Shown one piece after another: positions 16,366 to 24,705 of a stretch of DNA of 64,000 nucleotides. Under the pieces are notes generated by a model. That model saw only the letters and a list, made by a program, of their open reading frames with translations, searched no databases and was not told the DNA's origin. The position numbers and the translations under genes were made by a program. Numbering within the stretch: position 1 is the first letter of the stretch; each line of letters starts with the position of its first letter. Origin of the DNA: Arthrobacter tumbae (GTDB lineage Bacteria; Actinomycetota; Actinomycetes; Actinomycetales; Micrococcaceae); contig NZ_JAFBCC010000001.1 in the NCBI RefSeq assembly GCF_016907495.1, positions 1,240,001-1,304,000 on the forward strand. The letters run 5' to 3'.

Positions 16366-17293
16366 TATCGCGCCCCAGACCAGCACCGCCCCTGCAGCGG
16401 AACTGAAACAGACTCCCAAGACGCCGCCGGTTCGCCGGAAGAACCGGAACAACGAGGAGCTGAGCGGAAGCACGGGAAGCCGCCTGATCAAGCACCTTGT
16501 GCTCATTGTCTTCGGCGTCATCATGCTCTACCCGCTGCTGTGGATGCTGGTGAGCTCGCTCCGGCCGAATGACGTGATCTTCCGTGAGGCCGGCCTCTGG
16601 CTCACCACCTTCGAGATCAGCAACTACACGGAAGGCTGGAACGCCCTCCAGTCACCGTTCGGGCACTACATGATCAACTCGATGATCGTGGTGATCGGCT
16701 CGATCATCGGCAATCTGGTGTCCTGCTCCATGGCCGCCTACGCCTTCGCACGGCTGAAGTTCCGCCGTCGTAACCTGTTGTTCGCCATCATGCTCATGAC
16801 GATCATGCTGCCCATCCACGTGATCATCGTGCCGCAGTACATCATCTTCTCGGAGCTTGGCTGGGTGAACACCTTCATTCCGCTGGTGCTTCCCAAGCTG
16901 CTCGCCACGGACGCGTTCTTCGTGTTCCTCATGGTGCAGTTCATCCGCGGACTGCCGAAGGAACTCGACGAGGCGGCGCGGATTGACGGCTGCGGCCACG
17001 TGCGGATCTTCACCCGCATCATCCTTCCGCTGATGATGCCCGCGCTGGCCACAACCACCATCTTCACCTTCATCTGGACCTGGAACGACTTCTTCAGCCA
17101 GCTGATCTACCTGACCGACCCCGAGATGTACACGGTGCCGGTTGCCCTGCGCTCCTTTGTGGACAGCACCGCCACCTCCTCCTGGGGCTCGATGTTCGCC
17201 ATGTCCATCGTCTCCCTGCTCCCTGTCTTCCTGGTCTTCCTCTTCGGCCAGAAGTACCTGGTCAAGGGCATCGCCACCACAGGCATCAAATAG
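16355..17293 (+). CDS. Sugar ABC transporter permease (MalG/UgpE type)
   Basis: The second CUT1 permease, 312 residues, with a 50-residue Pro/Arg-rich cytoplasmic N-terminus followed by six predicted membrane segments. Its EAA loop is DEAARIDGCGHVRIFTRIILP. It forms a heterodimer with the upstream permease, whose gene it overlaps by 11 bases. The order permease-permease-binding protein is the reverse of the usual arrangement, in which the binding protein comes first. Confidence 0.93.
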   Translation: MTTNIAPQTSTAPAAELKQTPKTPPVRRKNRNNEELSGSTGSRLIKHLVLIVFGVIMLYPLLWMLVSSLRPNDVIFREAGLWLTTFEISNYTEGWNALQSPFGHYMINSMIVVIGSIIGNLVSCSMAAYAFARLKFRRRNLLFAIMLMTIMLPIHVIIVPQYIIFSELGWVNTFIPLVLPKLLATDAFFVFLMVQFIRGLPKELDEAARIDGCGHVRIFTRIILPLMMPALATTTIFTFIWTWNDFFSQLIYLTDPEMYTVPVALRSFVDSTATSSWGSMFAMSIVSLLPVFLVFLFGQKYLVKGIATTGIK

Positions 17294-17340
17294 ACCGCTC
17301 AGGTCACCAGACAACCGCTCGAAAGATTGGAAGAAATTCA

Positions 17341-18645
17341 ATGAAGAAGTTCTCGCGCCCTGTCCGCACCGTTACGGCTGCCTCTCTCGCCGTCGTCCTC
17401 GGACTGTCAATGGGAGCCTGCGGCAACGGCGGCAGTGAAGCCGCCGGCGACGGCAACCTCCGCTTCTCCTGGTGGGGATCGGACCCACGCCACGAGGCAA
17501 CCCAGGAAATCATCGACATCTATGAAACGAACAACGAGGGCGTCACCGTAGCCGGCGAATTCTCCGACTTCTCCGGTTACTGGGACAAGCTGGCGACGAC
17601 GACGGCGGGCCGGGATGCCCCCGATGTCATCACCATGGACGAGAAATACATCATGGAATACGCGGGCCGCGGAGCCCTGACGGACCTCACCGAGCTCGAA
17701 AACCTCGACCTGTCCAAGTTCCCCGAAGCCGCTCTGGACCTCGGGCGTTACGAGGACGGCGTGTACGGGCTGAGCACCGGCCAGAACGCCTACTCGGTCA
17801 TGGTCAACGCGGACCTCTTCGCTGAAGCCGGCGTCGAGATCCCGGACGACAGCACGTGGACCTGGGATGACTACTACGAGCTTTCGGCCACGATCAGCGA
17901 GAACTTGGGTGAGGTCGCGGGAACCGATTACGGCGCGCTCGACGGCGATCTGCGCATCTGGCTGCGCCAGAACGGCGAGGAACTCTACAGCGAGGATGAG
18001 CCGGGCACCGTGGGTTACTCGCAGGAGAACCTGCTCTCCTGGTTCGAGCACCTGCTCAACGTCCGCGACACCGGCGGCGGCGTCAGCGCGGCTCAGTTCA
18101 CTGAAGCGGCTGCCGGCACCTTCGAGGCCGAGAACTTCCCCACAAAGAAGACCGCCATGGGTTGGTACTGGTCCAACCAGCTGGGTGCCCTCGGCGCCGC
18201 CACCGGTGACGACATCCGCATTCTCCGGGTGCCCTCGCCGTCCGGCAACGCCGAGGACAACGGCATGTACTACAAGGCGTCCATGTACTGGTCCGTCTCC
18301 AGCCAGTCAGATGACCAGGCAGCCGCAGCCGACTTCGTGAACTACCTGGCCAACGATCCCGCGGCCGCCGAGAAGATGCTCGTGGACCGTGGCGTCCCCG
18401 CCAACCCCGACATGGCCGCAGCCATCGAACCCAAGCTCGATGAGTCCCAGCAGACAGTCGTGTCCTTCCTCGAGGAGATCGAACCCGAGGTCTCCGACTC
18501 GCCGAAGCCCTCCCCCATCGGAGCGGGAACCGTGCAGGAAACGATCGTCCGCTATGTGGGTGAGGTCCTCTTCGACAACCTCACTCCCGAAGAGGCAACC
18601 GAGCAGTTGACCGCTGAAATCGAAGGCATGATCAGCGCAGGCTGA
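17341..18645 (+). CDS. Sugar-binding lipoprotein A (tandem paralogue)
   Basis: A 434-residue extracellular binding protein (family 1). The signal peptide ends in a lipobox with lipid-anchored Cys27 (LSMGAC). The mature part begins NLRFSWWGSDPRH, followed by YWDKLATTTAGRDAPDVITMD. It delivers sugar to the two upstream permeases. The next gene encodes a close paralogue of the same length, and even the bases around both starts (GGAAGA-ATTCAATGAAGAA-like) match, so the pair arose by tandem duplication. The ligand is unknown; neighbouring genes favour a uronic-acid-containing glycoside. Confidence 0.93.
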   Translation: MKKFSRPVRTVTAASLAVVLGLSMGACGNGGSEAAGDGNLRFSWWGSDPRHEATQEIIDIYETNNEGVTVAGEFSDFSGYWDKLATTTAGRDAPDVITMDEKYIMEYAGRGALTDLTELENLDLSKFPEAALDLGRYEDGVYGLSTGQNAYSVMVNADLFAEAGVEIPDDSTWTWDDYYELSATISENLGEVAGTDYGALDGDLRIWLRQNGEELYSEDEPGTVGYSQENLLSWFEHLLNVRDTGGGVSAAQFTEAAAGTFEAENFPTKKTAMGWYWSNQLGALGAATGDDIRILRVPSPSGNAEDNGMYYKASMYWSVSSQSDDQAAAADFVNYLANDPAAAEKMLVDRGVPANPDMAAAIEPKLDESQQTVVSFLEEIEPEVSDSPKPSPIGAGTVQETIVRYVGEVLFDNLTPEEATEQLTAEIEGMISAG

Positions 18646-18700
18646 CCACGCACCATCTATCCGAACAAATCCACCACCCGATAAGACAGGAAGAGATTCA

Positions 18701-20014
18701 ATGAAGAACTTCTCTCGCTCGACGCGAACTCTGACAGCTGCGGCTGCCGCCGTCGTGCTCACGGCGTCACTGGGCGCCTGCGGCAACGCCGGCGGCGGTG
18801 ACAGCGCCGCCGCAGGTGACGGGAATCTCCGCTTCTCCTGGTGGGGATCGGATCCACGCCACGTGGCGAACCAGGAGATCATCGACATGTTCGAAGCGGA
18901 GAATGAGGGCATCACCATCGAGGGTGAGTACTCTGACTTCGGCGGCTACTGGGACAAGCTTGCAACCACCACGGCCGGCCGCGATGCCCCGGACGTCATC
19001 ACCATGGACGAGAAGTACCTGCAGGAGTACGCCGGCCGCGGCGCACTGGCGGACCTCAGCACCCTCGAAGGCCTGGACACCTCCAAGTTCGACGACGCCG
19101 CCCTCAACCTCGGGCGCTACGAGGAAGGCCTGTATGGGTTGTCCACAGGCCAGAACGCCTACGTGATCATGGCCAACCAGGACCTGTTCACGCAGGCAGG
19201 CATGGAACTCCCCGATGACACCACCTGGACGTGGGACGACTACTACCGCATCTCGGCCGAGCTGAGCGAGAAGCTGGGCGGCGACATTGTCGGCACCGAG
19301 TATGGCGCCCAGGACGTGGACCTGCGGATCTGGCTCCGTCAGCAGGGTGAGAACCTCTATAACGACGACGAACCCGGCACCGTGGGCTACTCACCCGAAA
19401 CTCTGACCGCCTGGTTCGAACACCTCCTCGAGGTGCGCGACGGCGGCGGCCCGAGTGCCGCCCGCTACACCGAGGAGCTGTCGGGATCCTTCGAAGCCGG
19501 CGGCTTCGCCACCAACCGCGCGGCAATGGGTTGGTACTGGTCCAACCAGCTTTCTGCGGTGGAGTCGGCGAGCGGCAGCGAAGTGACCATGCTTCGTCCG
19601 CCGTCAGAGTCAGGTGACGCCGCTGAGAACGGCATGTACTACAAGGCTTCGATGTACTGGTCTGTCTCCAGCCAGTCCGATGATCAGGAAGCTGCGGCAG
19701 CGTTCGTGAACTACCTCGCGAACAACCCCGATGCTGCGAAGAAGATGCTGGTTGACCGTGGAGTGCCCGCCAACCCGGATATGGCCGCTGCTATTGCCCC
19801 TGAGCTGAATGAAACCGATCAGACGGTGGTCGACTTCCTCGAGGAGATCAGCCCCGACATGGGCGCAGCCCCACTGCCCTCGCCCGTCGGTGCCGGTGGC
19901 GTCCAGGACACGGTCAAGCGCTACGTCTCCGAGGTTCTCTTCGACAACCTGACCCCGGTTGAGGCAACGGAGAAACTGACCGCAGAAATCGAAGGCATGA
20001 TCAGCGCAGGCTGA
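18701..20014 (+). CDS. Sugar-binding lipoprotein B (tandem paralogue)
   Basis: A 437-residue paralogue of the preceding protein with the same layout: lipobox Cys27 (SLGAC), NLRFSWWGSDPRH, and a C-terminus ending in the identical EIEGMISAG. Long blocks are identical (for example YWDKLATTTAGRDAPDVITM and NGMYYKASMYWSVSSQSDD). The differences cluster in the middle and in the segments likely to line the ligand cleft. Two binding proteins feeding one permease pair would widen the ligand range. It is followed 23 bases later by the Gfo/Idh/MocA fusion gene. Confidence 0.93.
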   Translation: MKNFSRSTRTLTAAAAAVVLTASLGACGNAGGGDSAAAGDGNLRFSWWGSDPRHVANQEIIDMFEAENEGITIEGEYSDFGGYWDKLATTTAGRDAPDVITMDEKYLQEYAGRGALADLSTLEGLDTSKFDDAALNLGRYEEGLYGLSTGQNAYVIMANQDLFTQAGMELPDDTTWTWDDYYRISAELSEKLGGDIVGTEYGAQDVDLRIWLRQQGENLYNDDEPGTVGYSPETLTAWFEHLLEVRDGGGPSAARYTEELSGSFEAGGFATNRAAMGWYWSNQLSAVESASGSEVTMLRPPSESGDAAENGMYYKASMYWSVSSQSDDQEAAAAFVNYLANNPDAAKKMLVDRGVPANPDMAAAIAPELNETDQTVVDFLEEISPDMGAAPLPSPVGAGGVQDTVKRYVSEVLFDNLTPVEATEKLTAEIEGMISAG

Positions 20015-20037
20015 TTATCCCGGAACGGAAATCGATC

Positions 20038-22086
20038 ATGCTTGACCCCGCACCCCGCCCGCTGCACCTCTCCGAGGGTGCTGCCGACGACCCCGTCCGC
20101 GTTGCACGCGTGGCGCTGGTGGGCGTCCATGGCTACGGTGCCCGCCACCTGGACAACCTTCGCCGGTTGGAGGACGACGGCGCCGCACGGCTTGTTGCCG
20201 TGGCGGACCCCCGTCCGCCCGAGGACGGCGCGCTGCGTGCCGGGGTGGGCGTGTTCGCGAATCTGGAGGATCTGCTCGCCGCGGGGGTGGCGCCCGACGT
20301 CGTCGTTATTGCCACCCCGATCCAGGCACACGCGCCGCTCGCCCACGCGGCGATCGAGGCCGGCGCGGATGTGTATGTGGAGAAGCCTCCGGTGGCGTCG
20401 ATGGAGCAGTACAACTCGCTCCTCGCCGCTGCCGAAAAAGCAGGCGTTGCCGTGCAGACCGGGTTTCAAAGCCTGGGTTCGGCAGCGCTTGACCGGCTCG
20501 ACGATCTCGTGGCATCGGGAACGCTGGGTTCGGTTCGGGGCGTCAGTGCGCTGGGTACGTGGGTGCGGACCCGGGGCTACTTCGGACGTTCCCGCTGGGC
20601 GGGAAAGCGGACGCTGGACGGAGTGGACGTGGTCGACGGCGTGGCCACCAATCCGCTTGCCCATGCGGTTGCGACCGCCCTTCGTGTGGCCGGTGCAAGG
20701 GAGGCGTCCGACGTGGCTACCGTCGAGACGGACCTGTACCGGGCCCACGACATCGAGTGCGATGACACGTCCACTATCCGGGTGCGCACAGCATCCGGCA
20801 GGGTGGTTACGCTCGCACTTACCCTGTGTGCCGCGGAGCAGACGCGACCCAGCGTCACGCTCCACGGCACACAGGGAACCGCCGTGCTGTACTACACCGA
20901 GGACGAGCTGGCCGTCACCACTGCGGACGGCACTGTCACCGAGCACTTCGGGCGCGCCAACCTGCTGGAGAACCTGCTTGAACACCGGACGGCCGGCACG
21001 GCGCTGATCAGCCCGCTCGCCTCTTCCGGCGCCTTCATGCGGGTGCTTGACGCCGTCCGGCTGGCCCCGGCGCCGCAGCCCATTGATCCTTCGCACGTCA
21101 CCTGGATCGGCGACGGTGATGATTCGCATCCCGTGGTGCACGGCATCGAGGACCTCCTGCAGCGGGCGTGTCTCGCCCAGGCGACCCTGTCTGAACTGGA
21201 CCCGGGCTGGGCGCGGCGAGCGCCGTCGTCGTCTTCCGTGCCGTCGTCGTCCGTGCCGCTGGTGCTGGGCGGTCGCGAGGTCGGGTCCTACCGGGACGGC
21301 ACCGCGGTCTCTCCCTTCCTTTCACCGCGCCCCTACCTGCATCCCGTCACAACGCTCGACGGCGTCATAGTCACCGACCACTTCCCCGCAGACCATGTGT
21401 GGCATCTCGGCGCAGGCGTTGCCGTGCAGGACGTCGACGGCGTGAACTTCTGGGGCGGCCGAACCTACCGTCGCGAGGCGCAGGGCTACGTGTGGCGCCC
21501 GGACCACGGCCGGATCACCCGCACCGGGCTGGTGCAACAGCGTAATTCCCTCGAGGAAGCGCTGCGCTGGAGTGGCCCTGACGGTTCCGCCCTGCTGCAT
21601 GAAGCCCGCCGTATCAGCTGGCGCAAGGTGAATGACGCCGTCTGGGCGCTCACGATCGACTTTTCCCTGACACCTGCCGGCGAGGACGCGGTGTCCCTTG
21701 GGAGCCCGGGCTCGAATGGGCGCAGCGGCGGAGGGTATGGCGGCTTTTTCTGGCGCCTCCCCGCCGGCGAAAACACCACCATGACGACGGCGGACGCCTC
21801 CGGTGAAGCGGGTGTCCACGGCACCGTCTCTGACTGGCTGTGCTGGCAGGGCACCTTCGACGGCCGACCGGCGACGCTGCTCTTCCTGCCGAACGACAAC
21901 GCGATTGACCCCTGGTTCGTCCGGGCCGAGGGTTACCCCGGAGTGGGGCTTGCCCTCGCCTGGGACCGGGCGGTCACCACCACACGCGAGGCTCCCCTTG
22001 CCCGGTCCGTCACCGTCCTCATTGCCGACGGAGCTCTGACCCCTGATGCAGTCCGCATCCTCGCGGCCGATGAAAGGCACCCATGA
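20038..22086 (+). CDS. Gfo/Idh/MocA oxidoreductase fused to a DUF6807 (PmoA-like) domain
   Basis: A 682-residue two-domain protein. Residues about 20-370 form a Gfo/Idh/MocA NAD(P) oxidoreductase (ALVGVHGYGARH, then DVYVEKPP with the catalytic-site Lys). A Ser/Pro linker near 395-410 leads to a DUF6807 domain (about 415-675) with HPVTTLDGVIVTDHFPADHVWHLG and GGFFWRLP. DUF6807 proteins are usually separate genes near sugar oxidoreductases in polysaccharide loci. The fusion implies both act on the same substrate. The stop overlaps the next start (ATGA). Confidence 0.9.
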   Translation: MLDPAPRPLHLSEGAADDPVRVARVALVGVHGYGARHLDNLRRLEDDGAARLVAVADPRPPEDGALRAGVGVFANLEDLLAAGVAPDVVVIATPIQAHAPLAHAAIEAGADVYVEKPPVASMEQYNSLLAAAEKAGVAVQTGFQSLGSAALDRLDDLVASGTLGSVRGVSALGTWVRTRGYFGRSRWAGKRTLDGVDVVDGVATNPLAHAVATALRVAGAREASDVATVETDLYRAHDIECDDTSTIRVRTASGRVVTLALTLCAAEQTRPSVTLHGTQGTAVLYYTEDELAVTTADGTVTEHFGRANLLENLLEHRTAGTALISPLASSGAFMRVLDAVRLAPAPQPIDPSHVTWIGDGDDSHPVVHGIEDLLQRACLAQATLSELDPGWARRAPSSSSVPSSSVPLVLGGREVGSYRDGTAVSPFLSPRPYLHPVTTLDGVIVTDHFPADHVWHLGAGVAVQDVDGVNFWGGRTYRREAQGYVWRPDHGRITRTGLVQQRNSLEEALRWSGPDGSALLHEARRISWRKVNDAVWALTIDFSLTPAGEDAVSLGSPGSNGRSGGGYGGFFWRLPAGENTTMTTADASGEAGVHGTVSDWLCWQGTFDGRPATLLFLPNDNAIDPWFVRAEGYPGVGLALAWDRAVTTTREAPLARSVTVLIADGALTPDAVRILAADERHP

Positions 22087-23213
22087 CCACCACTTCAGCT
22101 CCCGGGCTCGAGACGCTTTCGGACCCAACTGCGAATCCAGCCGTGGAGCGTGTCGACAACCGTGCCGAGGAGCGCGCCGTCAAGCGCGGCCGGATCCTTG
22201 AGATCCTTGACCGCGCGGGCCGTGACTCGCTGCTGTTGACCACCAACACCGCGATGACCTGGTATCTGGGCGGAAGCCGTCTGCATATCAGCTTCGCGGG
22301 GGATCCCATCGCCATGCTGCTGATTGACCGCGAACGGGACCATCTGGTCACGTTCAATAATGAGGCGGACCGGTTGATCCGCGAGGAGCTGCCGGCCGAC
22401 GTCGTCGTTCATCCGGTTCCCTGGCACGGATCAATGGACGAGGTTGTGAGCCGGCTGTCCCCTTCGCAGCCGCTGGATGAGGCGAGCGTGCGGCGGGAGC
22501 TGCGCGACGCGAGGCAGTCGCTTCTTCCCGCGGAGGTGGAGCAGTACACAGAACTGAACGTGGAGGTCGCGGGTGCGCTGACCGATGTGCTCTCCGCCGC
22601 CAGGCCACATACGCCGGAACGGGACATCGCCGCTGAGCTGGGCGCGCGGGTCATCGCGATGGGCGCTGAGCCGCTGGTCCTGCTCTGCAATGGCCGTGAG
22701 CGGTCGGCTTTCCGGCACCCGCTGCCGACGTCGTCGCCGTTGGGGCGGCGGGCGATGGCGGTCGTGTGTGCACGGCGCCGCGGGATGGTTGCGAACGTCA
22801 CCCGCTGGGTGCGCTTTGACGGATCGACGGCCGCCGAGCGGGACGCCGAGGCGCGCATTACCGCTGTGGAGGCGGACATTTTCGCTGCGACGGTGCCGGG
22901 TGCGCGGCTGGACGGAATCTTCGAGGTCATCCGCAGTTCCTACGCTGCTCACGGATTTGGGTCGGATCAGTGGCGGCTGCATCATCAGGGCGGCCCCGCC
23001 GGGTACGCGGGCCGGGATCCGCGGGTCACGGCGTCGACCGATGACGAGGTGGTGCTCAATCAGGCGTTCACCTGGAACCCGTCGGGCCCCGGGGTGAAGA
23101 TCGAGGACACCGTGCTGCTCACTGCCGGCGGCATCAGGGTGCTCAGCGTGGATGAGCGCTGGCCCGCCGTCGGGGTGAACGGCTTAATGCGGCCTCTGAC
23201 CCTGGAGATCTAG
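22083..23213 (+). CDS. M24 (pita-bread) family protein with degenerate metal site
   Basis: A 376-residue creatinase/aminopeptidase P-fold protein: N-terminal domain to about 180, then the pita-bread domain. In active M24 peptidases five residues bind two metals. Aligning by eye, the two Asp of the VDAG...GDxTR region are replaced (CARRRGMVANVTRW) and the Glu of VEPG is Asn (FTWNPSG). Only the last Glu (KIEDTVLL) and perhaps one His (LHHQGG) remain. It is therefore probably not a metallopeptidase and may work like creatinase, without metal, or not catalytically. It is coupled to the Gfo/Idh/MocA-DUF6807 gene, so a role in the same sugar pathway is likely. Confidence 0.82.
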   Translation: MTTTSAPGLETLSDPTANPAVERVDNRAEERAVKRGRILEILDRAGRDSLLLTTNTAMTWYLGGSRLHISFAGDPIAMLLIDRERDHLVTFNNEADRLIREELPADVVVHPVPWHGSMDEVVSRLSPSQPLDEASVRRELRDARQSLLPAEVEQYTELNVEVAGALTDVLSAARPHTPERDIAAELGARVIAMGAEPLVLLCNGRERSAFRHPLPTSSPLGRRAMAVVCARRRGMVANVTRWVRFDGSTAAERDAEARITAVEADIFAATVPGARLDGIFEVIRSSYAAHGFGSDQWRLHHQGGPAGYAGRDPRVTASTDDEVVLNQAFTWNPSGPGVKIEDTVLLTAGGIRVLSVDERWPAVGVNGLMRPLTLEI

Positions 23214-23214
23214 C

Positions 23215-23278
23215 GAACTTTTGCGCACTTCCGGTGGGTTCCAGTGCCGTGGGACCCACAGGAGCTGCGCAAAAGTTC
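23215..23278. repeat. 64-bp nested palindrome after the M24 gene
   Basis: GAACTTTTGCGCA (23215-23227) and TGCGCAAAAGTTC (23266-23278) match perfectly over 13 bases. Inside, GTGGGTTCCA pairs with TGGGACCCAC with one mismatch. It starts 2 bases after the M24 stop and probably terminates the operon, though its AAAAGTT stem lacks the usual terminator layout. Confidence 0.75.
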
Positions 23279-23343
23279 CGGTTCGATGCCTGGCGGCGGC
23301 GCATGCTGTTGACCAACCGTCACTTCCGCAGGATGCTCAGCAG

Positions 23344-24063
23344 GTGACTGACGAGAAACGCATCGCCTTGTTGATCGATGCCGAGAACGCGCCGGCTTCG
23401 AAGATCGATGTGATTCTCGCTGAAGTTGCCCGCTACGGCACCGCCAATGTCCGGAGCGCCTACGGCAACTGGAAAAGCCCGAGTATGCAGCCCTGGGAAG
23501 ACACGCTCCATACGTATGCCATCCGCCCTATTCAGCAGTTTGCCTACAGCTCAGGCAAGAATGCATCGGACATGGCGATGATTATTGACGCGATGGACCT
23601 GCTGTATACGCGTTCGGTTGATGCGTTCGCCTTCATCTCCAGTGACGCAGACTTCACTCCCCTGGTGATGCGCGTGCTCACCGACGGGTTGAAGGTCTAT
23701 GGCTTCGGCGAGCGCAAGACGCCTGCTCCCTTCGTCAATGCGTGTTCTCAGTTCACCTATGTTGAGGGCCTTGGGCAGCCGTCAGCGGAATCCAATGGAA
23801 CGGAGTCTCAGCCGCGCGAGCCGCAGAAGCTCAGAGGCGATGCCCGCTTGATGCTGATGCTCCGCAGTGCTGTTGAGGCGGCCAGCGGCGATGACGGCTG
23901 GGCACACCTCAGTGAAGTAGGCAGTCAGATCGGCAATCAGGCTTCGTTCGATTCCCGGAACTACGGCTATACGAAGTTGAGCGAGCTGGTCGAGGCGACG
24001 GGGATGTTCCAGGTCAAGCGGCAGGACCTGTCCGTCTATGTGCGGGATGGCCGCAAAGCGTGA
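23344..24063 (+). CDS. NYN-domain ribonuclease-like protein with OST-HTH/LOTUS domain
   Basis: A 239-residue protein. Residues 1-150 form a NYN (PIN-like) nuclease domain with the acidic residues expected at the active site: LLIDAEN, NASDMAMIIDAMD and ISSDADF. Residues about 165-235 form an OST-HTH/LOTUS RNA-binding domain (LRSAVEAASGDDGWAHLSEVGSQI...YGYTKLSELVEATGMF). It is predicted to act on RNA. I chose the GTG at 23344, at the start of homology (TDEKRIALLIDAEN); the longer frame crosses the palindrome. It stands alone and has no evident tie to the sugar genes. Confidence 0.87.
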   Translation: MTDEKRIALLIDAENAPASKIDVILAEVARYGTANVRSAYGNWKSPSMQPWEDTLHTYAIRPIQQFAYSSGKNASDMAMIIDAMDLLYTRSVDAFAFISSDADFTPLVMRVLTDGLKVYGFGERKTPAPFVNACSQFTYVEGLGQPSAESNGTESQPREPQKLRGDARLMLMLRSAVEAASGDDGWAHLSEVGSQIGNQASFDSRNYGYTKLSELVEATGMFQVKRQDLSVYVRDGRKA

Positions 24064-24078
24064 GGATATTCCCGGAGG

Positions 24079-24705
24079 TTAGCGGCGGTCCAACCAGTCG
24101 ACGGCGGCGGTCAGGTCTGAGCGATCGATACCGTGACCGCCCTCCCGAAGAACCTGTTCGACGTCGGCGCCCTGTCGCTGCAGCTCCGACATCAGCGTAG
24201 TAACGCTGCTCAGCGGCGCCATCGGGTCTGACCGCCCGTTGAGCACGAGGAAACGATTGCCGGACAGGGTAGCCTCCGTCGTCCGCTCCCCGAACGGGTA
24301 CATACCGGAGAACGCAACCACACGGTTCAGCGCTTCCGGATGCAGCATCGCGGTGGCCAACGCAATGTTGGCACCATTGGAAAAGCCGACGGCGATGATT
24401 TCCCGGGTGCCGATGTCATAGTGTTCCCGCGCATCAGCGAGGAAACCGGCCAGTTCGCCGGCGCGGAGGATGACGTCGTCGACGTCGAACACTCCCTCCC
24501 CGCGCCGGGCGAACCAGCGCAGCATTCCGTTCTCCTGCACCCTGCCGCGTGGCGCAAGCACCGCTGCGGTCGGGTCCAGCTGCGCAGCGAGCGCAGCAAT
24601 GTCCTCCTCGTTTGAGCCGGTGCCGTGCAGCATCAGGAGAAGTGGACGCTCGGAGTCGCCCTCCCGGTACAGGTGTGGCCAGTCGATAAGCTGCGGTGCG
24701 GGCAT
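24079..24705 (-). CDS. Phospholipase/carboxylesterase-family hydrolase (MhqD-like)
   Basis: A 208-residue alpha/beta-hydrolase. The oxyanion segment is LMLHGTGSNEED, the nucleophile Ser109 lies in GFSNGAN, and the charge relay is Asp160 (GRSDPM) and His191 (GGHGID). It resembles MhqD of Bacillus, which is made together with the ring-cleaving dioxygenase MhqO in response to quinones. Here its start overlaps the stop of exactly such a dioxygenase gene by one base (TGATG), so the same pairing is present. Confidence 0.9.
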   Translation of the reverse strand: MPAPQLIDWPHLYREGDSERPLLLMLHGTGSNEEDIAALAAQLDPTAAVLAPRGRVQENGMLRWFARRGEGVFDVDDVILRAGELAGFLADAREHYDIGTREIIAVGFSNGANIALATAMLHPEALNRVVAFSGMYPFGERTTEATLSGNRFLVLNGRSDPMAPLSSVTTLMSELQRQGADVEQVLREGGHGIDRSDLTAAVDWLDRR

